From contig CASDXQ010000010.1 in assembly GCA_949285145.1 (NCBI GenBank), forward strand, positions 1-58,101: 58,101 nucleotides of DNA. Reading direction: 5' to 3'. Origin of the DNA: an uncultured Spirochaetales bacterium (GTDB taxonomy: Bacteria > Spirochaetota > Spirochaetia > Sphaerochaetales > Sphaerochaetaceae). The notes beneath the pieces are model-generated. The model saw only the letters and a list, made by a program, of their open reading frames with translations, ran no database searches and was not told the DNA's origin. Position 1 is the stretch's first letter, and each line of letters starts with the position of its first letter. A program made the translations under genes and the position numbers. Below are positions 49,726-58,101 of this stretch, one piece after another.

Positions 49726-50364
49726 TTATACCGGATTTTGACTGTTTTCTGGATGTTTTTCATTTCTGAGAAGCTCTTTTAACGGGTATTGGAACAATCC
49801 GTCCCTGATGCAGTACAGGTACAGCTTGCCATTCCGTCTTACAGCCGGCATGCGGAAAGCCGGGCTCTGCTCTGGATAGAGCCGCTGGAACCAGAGACAG
49901 CTGTCATTGACCCATGCTGCAAAAGAAATATAGTGGGATTTGCTCATTTCATGGCTGATACTCACATAGTATTCTGTATCCATTTCCTCTATGGAGATTT
50001 CAGGTCCAGAATCATCGTCTGCGGGTGTCAGCGGCATAAGATGACGACCGCAGCAGGAGATATTTGCCTCTCCTGTGCTTGTCAGGATATTCCCGCAGAC
50101 ATGACAGACATACAAGCGTGTCTTGTCTATCTTTCCAGGATCCGTCCGGTTTGGATTCATCTCTCCCTGCAGAAGTTTATGAATGTCGGCACCAAGTACC
50201 GAGGAAAGTTCTCCCAGAAGGGCTATATCCGGCGCCCCGTGTCCGCATTCCCATTTTGAGACTGCTTTGTTGCCGATATGAAGCCTTTCAGCAAGCTGCT
50301 GCTGTGTAAGTCCTTTTTCTTTTCTCAGCTGCAAGATCAGCTGTCCGACTTTTGCATTATCCAT
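49726..50364 (-). CDS. XRE-type regulator with desulfoferrodoxin/superoxide-reductase-like C-terminus
   Basis: 212 aa. Residues 5-60 are a Cro/CI helix-turn-helix (LILQLRKEKGLTQQQLAERL, then IGNKAVSKWECG). Residues 83-110 resemble the rubredoxin-like desulfoferrodoxin centre (YVCHVCGN, then ISCCGRHLMPL). Residues 128-200 resemble the superoxide reductase core (SISHEMSKSHYISFAAWV, then LYLYCIRDGLF). The CxxH of the active site is CIRD, so the last histidine is lost and catalysis is doubtful; a redox or oxygen sensor is more likely. Such fusions occur in anaerobic Firmicutes. It is near the solute-binding lipoprotein but convergent with it. Confidence 0.7.
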   Translation of the reverse strand: MDNAKVGQLILQLRKEKGLTQQQLAERLHIGNKAVSKWECGHGAPDIALLGELSSVLGADIHKLLQGEMNPNRTDPGKIDKTRLYVCHVCGNILTSTGEANISCCGRHLMPLTPADDDSGPEISIEEMDTEYYVSISHEMSKSHYISFAAWVNDSCLWFQRLYPEQSPAFRMPAVRRNGKLYLYCIRDGLFQYPLKELLRNEKHPENSQNPV

Positions 50365-50457
50365 TTCATCCTTCCTGTCAGTTTTTGCCGGCCCGGTTTC
50401 TCATCAATATGGATGAGTAAAACTGCTGTTATCCGGTACCTGCTGTATTGTGTCTAT

Positions 50458-50802
50458 TTATCTTGCAAGCTTTACTGCATGCGGATGCTCCAGCAGGAAG
50501 CTGTCCAGCATGGCTGTCAGTTTTGCACTCTGATCTTCATCCTGATTATCATATTTGAGAGTGCTCTCAACTTTATATTCAAAGCCCTCTTCGCCATGCT
50601 CGTTCCACAATTCCTGAAGCCGTCTGCTGCTGTGAAGAGCCGCAGACAGCCGGAAACGGTGGCTGTTGAATGCCCTCTGCAGGTCTTTGGAGATATCTGC
50701 AAAAATCTCTCCTGTGGCTTTGCATTGCATGGAAATGACTCCCATCTCAGGATGACGGGTCTTCCACTGCATCAGAAGTTCTTTTTTCTTTGTTTTGTCC
50801 AT
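50458..50802 (-). CDS. Small GIY-YIG nuclease-like protein
   Basis: 114 aa. The pattern MQWKTRHPEMGVISMQCKAT, then LQRAFNSHRFRLSAALHSSR and LQELWNEHGEEGFEYKV, matches a family of about 110-residue GIY-YIG-related proteins from anaerobes. The GIY and YIG tripeptides are degenerate (GVI, FADI), so nuclease activity is doubtful. Stand-alone gene, 93 bp downstream of the XRE regulator start on the same strand. Confidence 0.5.
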   Translation of the reverse strand: MDKTKKKELLMQWKTRHPEMGVISMQCKATGEIFADISKDLQRAFNSHRFRLSAALHSSRRLQELWNEHGEEGFEYKVESTLKYDNQDEDQSAKLTAMLDSFLLEHPHAVKLAR

Positions 50803-50863
50803 AACCTATGAATCATAATGGGGAAAGACTTTGGTTACAATCTTCGCTCTGTAGACTTACAGA

Positions 50864-52084
50864 TCATTTTATGACGCGGATAAGCAGTCCCTTGAGGTAT
50901 TCGCTCTCGGGAAGGGAAATGCGTACGGGATGGTCGAAACCTGCGCTCATCTGCTCAAGTATCTGGATTTCCACGCCGGCATCGCTTGCCGCATAGCTGA
51001 CCATCATGCGGAAAGCTTCCTTTGTGAGACTGCCTGAACATGAGAAAGTCGCTATGATTCCGTCAGGCTTTATCTTGAGCATTGCCATCCTGTTGAGATC
51101 CTTATAAGCCTTGAGTGCATTTTCAAGCTTGCTTTTCGTAGATGCAAGCTTCGGCGGATCCAGTATGATCATATCATACTTGTTTTCCTCTGCGCTTCTC
51201 ATGTATTCAAAGACATTGGCTTCTTCTATGGAGACTTTATCACGGCTGCCTGTGGGGAGCACCTTTTCGTTTTCATTCAGATGGATCTGATAGAGAAGGT
51301 GGCGCAGTGCGCTCTGGGAGGAATCCACGGCATGCACGGATTCTGCTCTGCCCCTGAGACAGTGAAGCGTGAATGCTCCGGTGAAGGAACATGCGTCAAG
51401 GACAGTCTTGCCATTTGCATATTTTTCGACAATATTCCTGTTGTCCCTCTGGTCGCAGTAGAAGCCGCTTTTCTGGCTTATTCCGGGTTCAATTTCGTAA
51501 TATATTCCGCTTTCACGGAATCTTATGTTCCCTTTTCCGCTTTCAATGCCGTTTCCGGCTTTGTCGAAGGAGAGAACCCTGCGGCTGAGACCTTCGGAGG
51601 GCGCGTAGAAACTGTCAGGAATTATTGTAAGTGTCTCATAATCCACACTCTTCTGCAGTGCATTTGTGATGACATCGAGATGATCCTGCGCATAACGGGA
51701 GGATATTATGGCTTTAAGATGCCCGTTATAGATATCAAGTGCGAGACCTGGAATGAAATCGGCTTCCCCGTGGATGAGGCGCATCGCATCTGTATCTTCA
51801 CGGGATGCGAGGACTTCTCTCCGCCTCAGGGCATCCTTTATTCTTTCTTCAAGCCATTCATCATCCGGAATGATCCTGCGGTTCCATGAAAGAAGATGCA
51901 GCGTTATGTGGCTTTTCTCATCATACCAGCCGTATGCGATGAACTGCCCGTCCTCGCTCATGACTTCAGCAAGAGAGGCTTGCGTGAATGACGGCGAGAC
52001 TTTCTTTATCGCACCGGTGAATACCCATGGATTGTGGCGGACGAGGATTTTCTCTTTTCCCTTTCTTATTATGATTTCATACAT
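50864..52084 (-). CDS. rlmI: Class I rRNA methyltransferase, RlmI type
   Basis: SAM-dependent 23S rRNA cytosine-5 methyltransferase, 406 aa. An N-terminal PUA domain (KEKILVRHNPWVFTGAIKKV) is followed by a central RlmI-specific region. The methyltransferase domain has VLDACSFTGAFTLHCLRG near 231 and the catalytic IILDPPKLASTK near 309. Complete. It is divergent from the gph-pgm genes. Confidence 0.88.
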   Translation of the reverse strand: MYEIIIRKGKEKILVRHNPWVFTGAIKKVSPSFTQASLAEVMSEDGQFIAYGWYDEKSHITLHLLSWNRRIIPDDEWLEERIKDALRRREVLASREDTDAMRLIHGEADFIPGLALDIYNGHLKAIISSRYAQDHLDVITNALQKSVDYETLTIIPDSFYAPSEGLSRRVLSFDKAGNGIESGKGNIRFRESGIYYEIEPGISQKSGFYCDQRDNRNIVEKYANGKTVLDACSFTGAFTLHCLRGRAESVHAVDSSQSALRHLLYQIHLNENEKVLPTGSRDKVSIEEANVFEYMRSAEENKYDMIILDPPKLASTKSKLENALKAYKDLNRMAMLKIKPDGIIATFSCSGSLTKEAFRMMVSYAASDAGVEIQILEQMSAGFDHPVRISLPESEYLKGLLIRVIK

Positions 52085-52151
52085 GCCCGATAGCTTAAGT
52101 CAAAGACGGCAGTATGGCAACAAGCGGATGAAACAGTTAGAATGTGTTTCC

Positions 52152-52808
52152 ATGAAAGCTTTACTATTCGATCTTGACGGAACTCTGGTAAACAGTCTTG
52201 AAGACATAAGAAGGGCACTCAATCATGTTCTGAAGATGTGCTATGCCTCTGAAATAGACAGCAGCCAGTGCATGTCGGTTGTGGGACATGGACTGAGAAA
52301 TGCACTGCGCGATGCTCTCTGGTTCTCCCGTGCGGCTTATCCTGAAGATGAGTTTGAAATTCTCTATGGTGAGCTTATGTCCTATTACTCGGCACATGCG
52401 TGCGACTGTTCCCGTCCCTATGACGGAGTGATTGAATTTCTGGAAAGGGCAAAAGGGCGTGGCTGTTTTCTCGGTGTGCTGTCAAACAAGAGCGATGAGC
52501 TTGTGAAAAAGATAACAAACCGGCTTTTTCCCATTTCCCTTTTTGATTTTGTCAGGGGACTGAGGGAAGGAGAGAAGCCGAAACCTGACAATAATGGCGT
52601 TCTGGACTATGCAAAGCTTTGCAATGTGAGCCTTGATGATGTTACAATGATCGGTGACAGCGATGTTGATTACCTCACTGCCCGCAACACGGGAGTGAAA
52701 AGCATCATTGTAAGTTATGGATTCAGAAGCGAAGCAGAACTCAGGGCTGCGGGTATAAGTCCTGTCGTCCCGGATCTGGAGGAGGTTGAGAAATTATTAT
52801 GGAACTGA
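52152..52808 (+). CDS. gph: Phosphoglycolate phosphatase-like HAD hydrolase
   Basis: 218 aa from ATG 52152; an upstream in-frame ATG at 52128 is possible and neither has a clear ribosome site. HAD motifs: FDLDGTLVNSLEDI near 5-18, LGVLSNKS near 111-118, EGEKPKPDNNG and MIGDSDVDYLTARNTG near 165-180. It removes phosphate from 2-phosphoglycolate or a sugar phosphate. The stop overlaps the start of the phosphohexomutase. Confidence 0.8.
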   Translation: MKALLFDLDGTLVNSLEDIRRALNHVLKMCYASEIDSSQCMSVVGHGLRNALRDALWFSRAAYPEDEFEILYGELMSYYSAHACDCSRPYDGVIEFLERAKGRGCFLGVLSNKSDELVKKITNRLFPISLFDFVRGLREGEKPKPDNNGVLDYAKLCNVSLDDVTMIGDSDVDYLTARNTGVKSIIVSYGFRSEAELRAAGISPVVPDLEEVEKLLWN

Positions 52809-54517
52809 CTGCTGAAATGATTGCCGATATCAGGGCAAAGGCTGAAAGCTATGTTGAAAGCGAGAAGGAAGAATTTTTCAGAAATGAGGTGCTCTCTCTT
52901 CTTGACAAGGGAGATAATGATGCTCTTTATGATGCTTTCTATACAACACTTGCATTCGGTACGGCAGGTATGAGGGGTGTGATCGGCGGCGGCACGAACA
53001 GAATCAACACATACATGGTAAGAAAAGTCACGCAGGGGCTTGCCGATTACTGCAACAGATACACATCATCGCCCAGTGTTGTCATCGCATATGATTCCCG
53101 TCACTGGTCAGCTGAGTTCGCGCGCTCTGCCTCTCTCGTGCTGAGTGCCAACAATGTCAGAACATATCTTTATGATGTGCTGCATCCGGTTCCGATGCTT
53201 TCATTTGCGGTGAGGCATCTCAAAACCACAGCAGGCATTGTCATAACCGCAAGCCATAATCCGTCGAAATACAACGGCTACAAGGTTTACTGGTCCGACG
53301 GTGGTCAGGTGACACCTCCTCATGATATAGAGATTGCCGCCCTCGCGAACAATGTAGGCCCCTCAGACATAAAGGATATTGATGAGTGGGAGGCAAGGGA
53401 GAAAGGTATTCTCTCGTCTGTTCCTTCATCCGTGGATGAAGCATATTACAGCATGGTACTCTCTTCCCTCCGACGTCCGGAGATAGTCAAGGCATCTCCG
53501 ATCACAGTTGCATATACTCCTCTTCACGGTTCCGGGAACATTCCTGTGCGCGAGATGCTTTCAAGACTTGGCATCAGGACTGCCGTTGTCAGCGAGCAGG
53601 AGCTGCCTGACGGTGCATTCCCTACTGTGAAGCTTCCGAATCCGGAATCTGCCGAAGCCATGACAAAGGTTATCGAACTTGCAAAGGAAGTCAAGGCAGA
53701 TATAGTTCTCGGTACTGATCCGGATGCGGACCGCCTCGGCATTGCCATACCTAAGACTCCCGAGAAGAATGACTATCTTCTGCTTACCGGAAACCAGATC
53801 GCCACTCTCCTTGCCGATTACCTTATCGCAACGGCAAGGGAACAGGGCGGAAAGGACAGGAAGCCTCTTGTCGTCAAGAGTCTTGTCACAACAGATATCG
53901 TGAAGCGCATCGCCTGTGAAAACGGTGCCGACTGCAAGGATGTGCTGACAGGGTTCAAGTACATCGCGCGTGAGATGAACGCCATCGATACGGGAGAGAA
54001 CAAAGACAACTGCTTCCTCTTCGGCTGTGAGGAAAGCTACGGCTTCCTTACAGTAAATGATGTTCATGACAAGGATGCTGTCTCATCCGCAATGGCCGCG
54101 GTGGAGATGATGTGCTATTACGCAAGCAAGGGCATCACACTTCAGCAGAGACTTGACAGCATATATGCACATTACGGCTATTATACCGAGCTTGTCTTCT
54201 CCCGTGATTACGAAGGAGCTGAAGGCAAGATTAAGATGCAGGAGATCATGAAGTCCCTCAGGTCTCTCAAGAAAGGCGACAGGTTTGTCAGCAGGGAAAT
54301 CGAATCCATTGAGGATCTCATCAATGGCACTGAAAATTTCCCGAAGGCAGATGTCGTGATCATCAGATTCCAAAGTGGTGAAAAGCTTGTTGTACGTCCT
54401 TCCGGCACGGAGCCGAAGATCAAGTACTACATCTTCCTTGCAGAGGGAAAGGAAGGCCGTGCGGCTCTTGAAGAAAGCAAGGGTGCTGTCCTTGATGAGT
54501 TCAAAGCAAGTCTTTAA
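52799..54517 (+). CDS. Phosphoglucomutase/phosphomannomutase family protein
   Basis: Interconverts hexose 1- and 6-phosphates, 572 aa, the length of PgcA-type enzymes. The phosphoserine loop GIVITASHNPSKYNGYKVYW lies near 142-161, the metal site LGTDPDADRLGIA near 303-315, the sugar loop GCEESYGFL near 409 and the phosphate site VRPSGTEPKIKYY near 531. It overlaps gph by 10 bp and is overlapped by the next ORF. It may feed sugar nucleotides to polysaccharide synthesis. Confidence 0.92.
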   Translation: MELTAEMIADIRAKAESYVESEKEEFFRNEVLSLLDKGDNDALYDAFYTTLAFGTAGMRGVIGGGTNRINTYMVRKVTQGLADYCNRYTSSPSVVIAYDSRHWSAEFARSASLVLSANNVRTYLYDVLHPVPMLSFAVRHLKTTAGIVITASHNPSKYNGYKVYWSDGGQVTPPHDIEIAALANNVGPSDIKDIDEWEAREKGILSSVPSSVDEAYYSMVLSSLRRPEIVKASPITVAYTPLHGSGNIPVREMLSRLGIRTAVVSEQELPDGAFPTVKLPNPESAEAMTKVIELAKEVKADIVLGTDPDADRLGIAIPKTPEKNDYLLLTGNQIATLLADYLIATAREQGGKDRKPLVVKSLVTTDIVKRIACENGADCKDVLTGFKYIAREMNAIDTGENKDNCFLFGCEESYGFLTVNDVHDKDAVSSAMAAVEMMCYYASKGITLQQRLDSIYAHYGYYTELVFSRDYEGAEGKIKMQEIMKSLRSLKKGDRFVSREIESIEDLINGTENFPKADVVIIRFQSGEKLVVRPSGTEPKIKYYIFLAEGKEGRAALEESKGAVLDEFKASL

Positions 54518-55250
54518 CCGCTGCGTCTCTTATTACCTGCGTCTCAGGCATTATTCCCTTCTTCTCACATACCGTGAGAGGAAGGAAGAATGCGGCAAGC
54601 CTGTTTTCTCTCTTTTCTCATCCGGCATGATAAGCGATGAGGAAAGAGATGACGTGAGAAGCAGTCTTTATGCCGCACAGATAAAAATCATCCGTGCATT
54701 TGTCCAGGATCGCTATTACATACCGCGCCTGATAATCTGTGCGGTGATATTCCTTGTCTTCTATCTGTTCTTCTCGCTTGTGATCCGTGATCCGCTTCCC
54801 ATCATTGATGAGATAATCCTGTCAGCTGCCGCTGCTTTTATCTGCTATGTGCTTCTTTCGCGTACTGATGAGAAACTTGCCATATACCGCAATCTTGCAT
54901 CAGCTTCCCATGATTCTCTTTCTCTCATGAAAGAGGAATACAGCGGGGAATGCTCCTCTCTTGAGGCGTATTACGACAGCCTTTCATCTTCCTGTGACAT
55001 CCCTTCAATGATAGACAGCCTTGTCAGCAGGAGTGAGGATTATCCTCCTCTGCAGTTCAGTATTTCAGATGAATTGAGAAATGCATTCATAGGCTATGCC
55101 GATGAAAACAGGATATACAGGAGTTATATGAAACATCTGAGGAATGTCAGGACAGATGGAGATCTCCGCCTTTCATCCCTGATGCGTCAGGCGGCGGCAA
55201 ATGATAACCTTGACGTGTATCTTCTGTGCATTCTGATGCAGATTATGTAA
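54495..55250 (+). CDS. Membrane protein, function unknown
   Basis: 251 aa from ATG 54495, which overlaps the mutase by 23 bp. Two adjacent hydrophobic helices (LIICAVIFLVFYLFFSLVI near 80-98 and EIILSAAAAFICYVLL near 108-123) lie between basic N-terminal and acidic C-terminal soluble parts. No family recognised. The overlap suggests translation coupled to the mutase. Confidence 0.55.
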   Translation: MSSKQVFNRCVSYYLRLRHYSLLLTYRERKEECGKPVFSLFSSGMISDEERDDVRSSLYAAQIKIIRAFVQDRYYIPRLIICAVIFLVFYLFFSLVIRDPLPIIDEIILSAAAAFICYVLLSRTDEKLAIYRNLASASHDSLSLMKEEYSGECSSLEAYYDSLSSSCDIPSMIDSLVSRSEDYPPLQFSISDELRNAFIGYADENRIYRSYMKHLRNVRTDGDLRLSSLMRQAAANDNLDVYLLCILMQIM

Positions 55251-55339
55251 ATCAAGGCAATATTCAGTACTGCTTATTAATTAGTTTTTTCATATGAATT
55301 TTAGCCGTATCCGCACTTTTTGGTGTATATAAGTGCAGA

Positions 55340-56698
55340 ATGGTATCATATTTTTCTTTCACTCTGCTCTTCGCACTGCACCTCACGGCGCTTTATTTTC
55401 TTTCTCCATTTGCCTGTCCGCTTGGCATTGCCGCGGGCATCTTTTTCATCATATGGCAGGGACGGGAGAAAATTATACTGAGCATTTCCGTATCATCCGT
55501 TTTTGTTTTCATGACACTTGCACTTCTGCTTGAAGGAACAGTTTCCTATGGGTTTGGCAAAGCAGACATAAAGGCAGTATGCGGCACGGTGATTCAGGAC
55601 AGCGTCAGGGGAAAGTACGGAACAAGACGGATTGTGCTTTCTCTTGATGAATGTTTCATTTCAGGAGGAGCAAGCGCAAGTGCCCGTGGGGTTGTGAATG
55701 TGACATACACCGGAGACGGGAAACTTTACTGCGGCGACAGAGTTCTCTTTTACGGTTCTTTAAATGATTACGGTTTCAAGGCTGCGCATTTCCGTCTGAT
55801 GTCGGCAACTACGGTGAGAGAAAAAAGGAAGACAGTGCTTGAGATGCTTGAAAGAATGATTGATCCGGATAGCAGCAGGGAGAATAATCTGAGTCTCATG
55901 CTGCTTACCGGCTGCTGTGCAGATCCGGATTTCCCGCTTTCTTCTCTTGCACGTGAAAGCGGTACAAGTTATGTTCTTGCCTTGTCAGGCATGCATCTTT
56001 CCGTCTTCTCCGTTTTCATTCAGGTTCTGCTGAAGCCTTTCCTGGGACGGCGCAATGCACGATTCATCTCTATCCTGATAATAGCCTTCTATGTGTTCTA
56101 CATCGGCCCGAAGGCATCCATATTGAGGGCCTTCATACTGTCTGCTGTGTTTTTCGCATCCGGGGGACGACTTTCAGGCGTGAAGGCCCTGTTTCTCACT
56201 TTCACTCTTCATTCCATTTTCTTTCCGCTCACTCTTCTCTCGCTTGCAAGCTGTTACAGCTATTTGTCGCTTCTCGGTATAATGAGTCTTTCTCCGGTAT
56301 TGAAGACAGCCTTTGATGAAATAATCCTCCTGCCGGAAAGCATTGTCTCAAACATAAGTGCCGGTGCCGCCGCGATACTTTTCACAAGTCCGCTGTCTTA
56401 CTGTGTGTTCGGAACATACCAGCTTTCAGCTATTATCACAGGCGGAGTCATTTCATCTCTTGTCTATCTGTACATGCTCTTATCCATCATCCCGTTTCTG
56501 TTTCCTCTCAGGAAGTACGTCTACTTCCTTATTGAGAGTCTGATGATCATCGGAGCGCGCTTTCCGCACTCTGATACAATGACACCGTATATTGTTTTTT
56601 CCTCATCCGTGTTGCTTCTCCTCCTGCTTTCCTATATTCTCAAGAAGAAACGGAGACTCAGGTGTGGAACTTTAATTATGACAGCCCGAAAGAAATAA
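55340..56698 (+). CDS. comEC: ComEC/Rec2 competence-type membrane protein
   Basis: 452 aa with about ten membrane helices. An N-terminal OB-like region (ADIKAVCGTVIQDSVRGKYG) is followed by the competence domain with SYVLALSGMHLSVFSVFI near 208-225, the conserved ComEC block. The C-terminal metallo-beta-lactamase nuclease part of Bacillus ComEC is absent, as in many other bacteria. It would form the inner-membrane DNA uptake channel. A TATATA at 55326-55331 lies so close to the ATG that the mRNA may be leaderless. It overlaps rsmA by 37 bp. Confidence 0.85.
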   Translation: MVSYFSFTLLFALHLTALYFLSPFACPLGIAAGIFFIIWQGREKIILSISVSSVFVFMTLALLLEGTVSYGFGKADIKAVCGTVIQDSVRGKYGTRRIVLSLDECFISGGASASARGVVNVTYTGDGKLYCGDRVLFYGSLNDYGFKAAHFRLMSATTVREKRKTVLEMLERMIDPDSSRENNLSLMLLTGCCADPDFPLSSLARESGTSYVLALSGMHLSVFSVFIQVLLKPFLGRRNARFISILIIAFYVFYIGPKASILRAFILSAVFFASGGRLSGVKALFLTFTLHSIFFPLTLLSLASCYSYLSLLGIMSLSPVLKTAFDEIILLPESIVSNISAGAAAILFTSPLSYCVFGTYQLSAIITGGVISSLVYLYMLLSIIPFLFPLRKYVYFLIESLMIIGARFPHSDTMTPYIVFSSSVLLLLLLSYILKKKRRLRCGTLIMTARKK

Positions 56699-57504
56699 GC
56701 CAGATACTTGATCTTGCATCGCTTGCAATGACGAAGAAGTTCGGACAGAACTTTCTCTATTCTGCCTCTGCGCGTGAGCATATTGTCAGAGCTTTGAATG
56801 CACAAGAGGGTGCCTGCGTGTGGGAAATAGGGCCTGGACTGGGATCTATCACATCGCTTCTTCTGAAAAGCGGGGTAAAGGTCAGGGCTTTTGAAATTGA
56901 CAACGGATTCTGCCGCCTTTTAAAGGAGCAGGCTTTTGCAGATGAAGAGGGTTTTTCACTTGTGCAGGGAGATGCTCTTAAAACACTTTTCACCCAGGAG
57001 GAGACGCCTGATTACATCTGCGGCAATCTTCCTTATAATGTCGGCTCAGTATGCATTGCTAAGCTCATTGAGAATGATATCAGGGTAAGACGTATGGTCT
57101 TCACACTGCAGAAGGAAGTGGTTGAGAGAATGTGTGCCTCAAAGAACAGTGCTGCCTATTCATTCTTCTCTCTGCTCACCCAGATCGATTACAGAAACCG
57201 CCTGCTGTTCACAATACCGCGTTCCTGTTTCTATCCGCAGCCGAATGTCGACAGTGCTGTCGTTGTAATGGAAAGAAGAGAGACGAGTCTCGTGCCTGAT
57301 GAAATGAGGAACGACTTCCTCAGCATAGTGAGAATGCTTTTCTCTCAGAGGAGAAAGACTATAAGGAATAATCTTTCATCAGCCTATTCAAAGGATAAGC
57401 TTTCATCTGCATTTGACAGAGCATCTCTTAGCGGTATGGAAAGAGCGGAAGCTCTTGATATTGATCAGCTTATAAATCTTGTTAATATTCTGAAATCGGA
57501 ATGA
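56662..57504 (+). CDS. rsmA: 16S rRNA dimethyladenosine transferase
   Basis: KsgA-type enzyme dimethylating two adenosines in the 3' helix of 16S rRNA; 280 aa from GTG 56662. KKFGQNFLYSASAREHIV near 25-42 and the SAM site VWEIGPGLGSITSLLLKSG near 53-71 are clear. The catalytic motif NLPYNVGS lies near 121 and the family C-terminal block YPQPNVDSAVVVMERRE near 193-209. It is complete and translationally linked to comEC. Confidence 0.95.
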   Translation: MWNFNYDSPKEISQILDLASLAMTKKFGQNFLYSASAREHIVRALNAQEGACVWEIGPGLGSITSLLLKSGVKVRAFEIDNGFCRLLKEQAFADEEGFSLVQGDALKTLFTQEETPDYICGNLPYNVGSVCIAKLIENDIRVRRMVFTLQKEVVERMCASKNSAAYSFFSLLTQIDYRNRLLFTIPRSCFYPQPNVDSAVVVMERRETSLVPDEMRNDFLSIVRMLFSQRRKTIRNNLSSAYSKDKLSSAFDRASLSGMERAEALDIDQLINLVNILKSE

Positions 57505-57507
57505 AAT

Positions 57508-57765
57508 ATGAGAAAAGTTGTTTTATATATAGCAATGAGTCTGGACGGGTTTATTGCAGATGAAGAAGGCGGGGTAGACTGGCTGCGTACAGAAGACGGC
57601 GTTGAAAGTACAGGCAGCTGGGAAGAATTCTCAAAGACTTTCGATACCATAATCATGGGCTGGAATACTTATCATCAGGTGCGCTTTGAGTTTTCTCCGG
57701 ATGAATGGGTGTATAAGGGTTATAAGAAATCCAGCAGAAAACTCCAGTCTTCAGGCGGGGGATGA
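57508..57765 (+). pseudogene. RibD/DHFR-like reductase, truncated by insertion
   Basis: 85 codons: MRKVVLYIAMSLDGFIADEE, then GVDWLRT and FDTIIMGWNTYHQVRFEFSPDEW. This is the N-terminal half of a RibD C-terminal/dihydrofolate-reductase-like family that is normally about 170-180 aa. After YKGYK (near 57725) the sequence turns into unrelated residues and stops. The downstream part is replaced by the left end of an IS200/IS605-type element with tnpB, so insertion broke the gene. The second half may lie beyond the element, outside the window. Confidence 0.75.
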
Positions 57766-58101
57766 ATGCTGTAATATAGTGGAAATAAGCAATTTTCTTT
57801 GCTGAATATATTCCAATAATTCTTTTCATATGGTATAATAAATCATGATTAAGGCATGCCGTTTCAGACTATATCCGACTCTCTTCCAGATTCCTCTTCT
57901 GGCATCTTCTTTCGGTGCTGTACGGTATGTCTACAACACGGCTCTCTCCTACCGTTCAAAAGCATATAAACGCCGTAAGGAATCAATCAACTACTACGAC
58001 AATGTGAAGCTTCTGAACATACTGAAAAAAGCAAAGCCGTGGCTTAAAGATGCATACAGTCAGTCGCTGCAGATGGCATTGAGAAATCTCGATACAGCTT
58101 T
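57726..58101 (+). mobile_element. IS200/IS605-family element, left part
   Basis: Begins near the point where the RibD-like gene loses homology (about 57725) and contains the start of tnpB. The left end includes caatttt..aaaataa-like AT-rich DNA and an extended -10 TGgTATAAT (57831-57839). A tnpA was not seen upstream of tnpB. The right end is outside the window. Confidence 0.65.
57845..58101 (+). CDS. tnpB: TnpB (IS605 OrfB family), N-terminal part
   Basis: 85 codons, running off the window. MIKACRFRLYPTLFQIPLLA, FGAVRYVYNTALSYRSKAYK, YYDNVKLLNILKKAKPWLKD and SQSLQMALRNLDTA give the classic TnpB N-terminus (helix-turn-helix region). TnpB proteins are RNA-guided nucleases ancestral to Cas12 that promote retention of the element. 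The RuvC-like active site and zinc finger would lie beyond the edge, so activity cannot be judged. The ATG is close to the predicted transcription start. Confidence 0.85.
   Translation, partial: MIKACRFRLYPTLFQIPLLASSFGAVRYVYNTALSYRSKAYKRRKESINYYDNVKLLNILKKAKPWLKDAYSQSLQMALRNLDTA

Overview
The window reads as a chromosomal segment of a fermentative, host-associated diderm bacterium, most probably a spirochaete (Sphaerochaeta/Treponema side of Spirochaetota). This is inferred from several things seen together: an aspartate carbamoyltransferase with its regulatory chain fused on, a dihydroorotate dehydrogenase fused to its electron-transfer subunit, AdhE, several predicted lipoproteins, small outer-membrane-like exported proteins, and G9 homopolymers placed where spirochaetes are known to use them for phase variation. 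No rRNA, tRNA or CRISPR array was found. No database search was run, so the taxonomic call is tentative.

Layout. 0.2-4.1 kb: a polysaccharide export pair (SLBB exporter and chain-length regulator/tyrosine kinase). 4.1-10.3 kb: a compact pyrimidine operon pyrB(I)-pyrE-pyrF-pyrD(K)-pyrC. Its leader has a promoter, a 19-residue leader peptide and an intrinsic terminator, an architecture like E. coli pyrBI attenuation. 10.3-18.5 kb: CorA with a short upstream ORF, an S41 peptidase-like protein, a lon/U32 operon, a membrane protein, a vapBC module and a C_GCAxxG_C_C-type protein. 18.7-22.8 kb: a TetR regulator (probably leaderless) and a two-gene ABC exporter whose first gene is frameshifted.

22.9-28.1 kb is an accessory island. 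It holds GrpB, a dinJ-yafQ-like toxin-antitoxin pair, an orphan ORF, three copies of a MITE-like repeat, a decayed serine recombinase, an unknown gene remnant and a split surface lipoprotein with a G9 tract in its signal peptide. 28.1-38.6 kb: carbamate kinase, two PLP fold-type-II enzymes, a dihydropyrimidinase-like amidohydrolase, a HAD-cytidine deaminase fusion, a phospholipase-D-like lipoprotein and two exported proteins. 38.7-41.2 kb: serA-serC-Lrp. 41.2-43.2 kb: a GntR-controlled ABC transporter. 43.2-45.9 kb: adhE.

46.2-49.7 kb: a Gx/HepI-type membrane protein with a NusG-II protein, divergent from a chimeric solute-binding lipoprotein whose promoter spacer contains G9. 49.7-57.5 kb: an XRE regulator with a superoxide-reductase-like tail, a small GIY-YIG-like protein, an RlmI-type methyltransferase, phosphoglycolate phosphatase, a phosphohexomutase, ComEC and RsmA. 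The window ends in a RibD/DHFR-like gene cut short by an IS200/IS605-type insertion whose tnpB runs off the edge.

The most notable items are the pyr attenuator, the two G9 tracts placed to switch a surface lipoprotein and a solute-binding lipoprotein, the MITE-like repeat family, the HAD-cytidine deaminase fusion and the regulator with a degenerate superoxide reductase domain.
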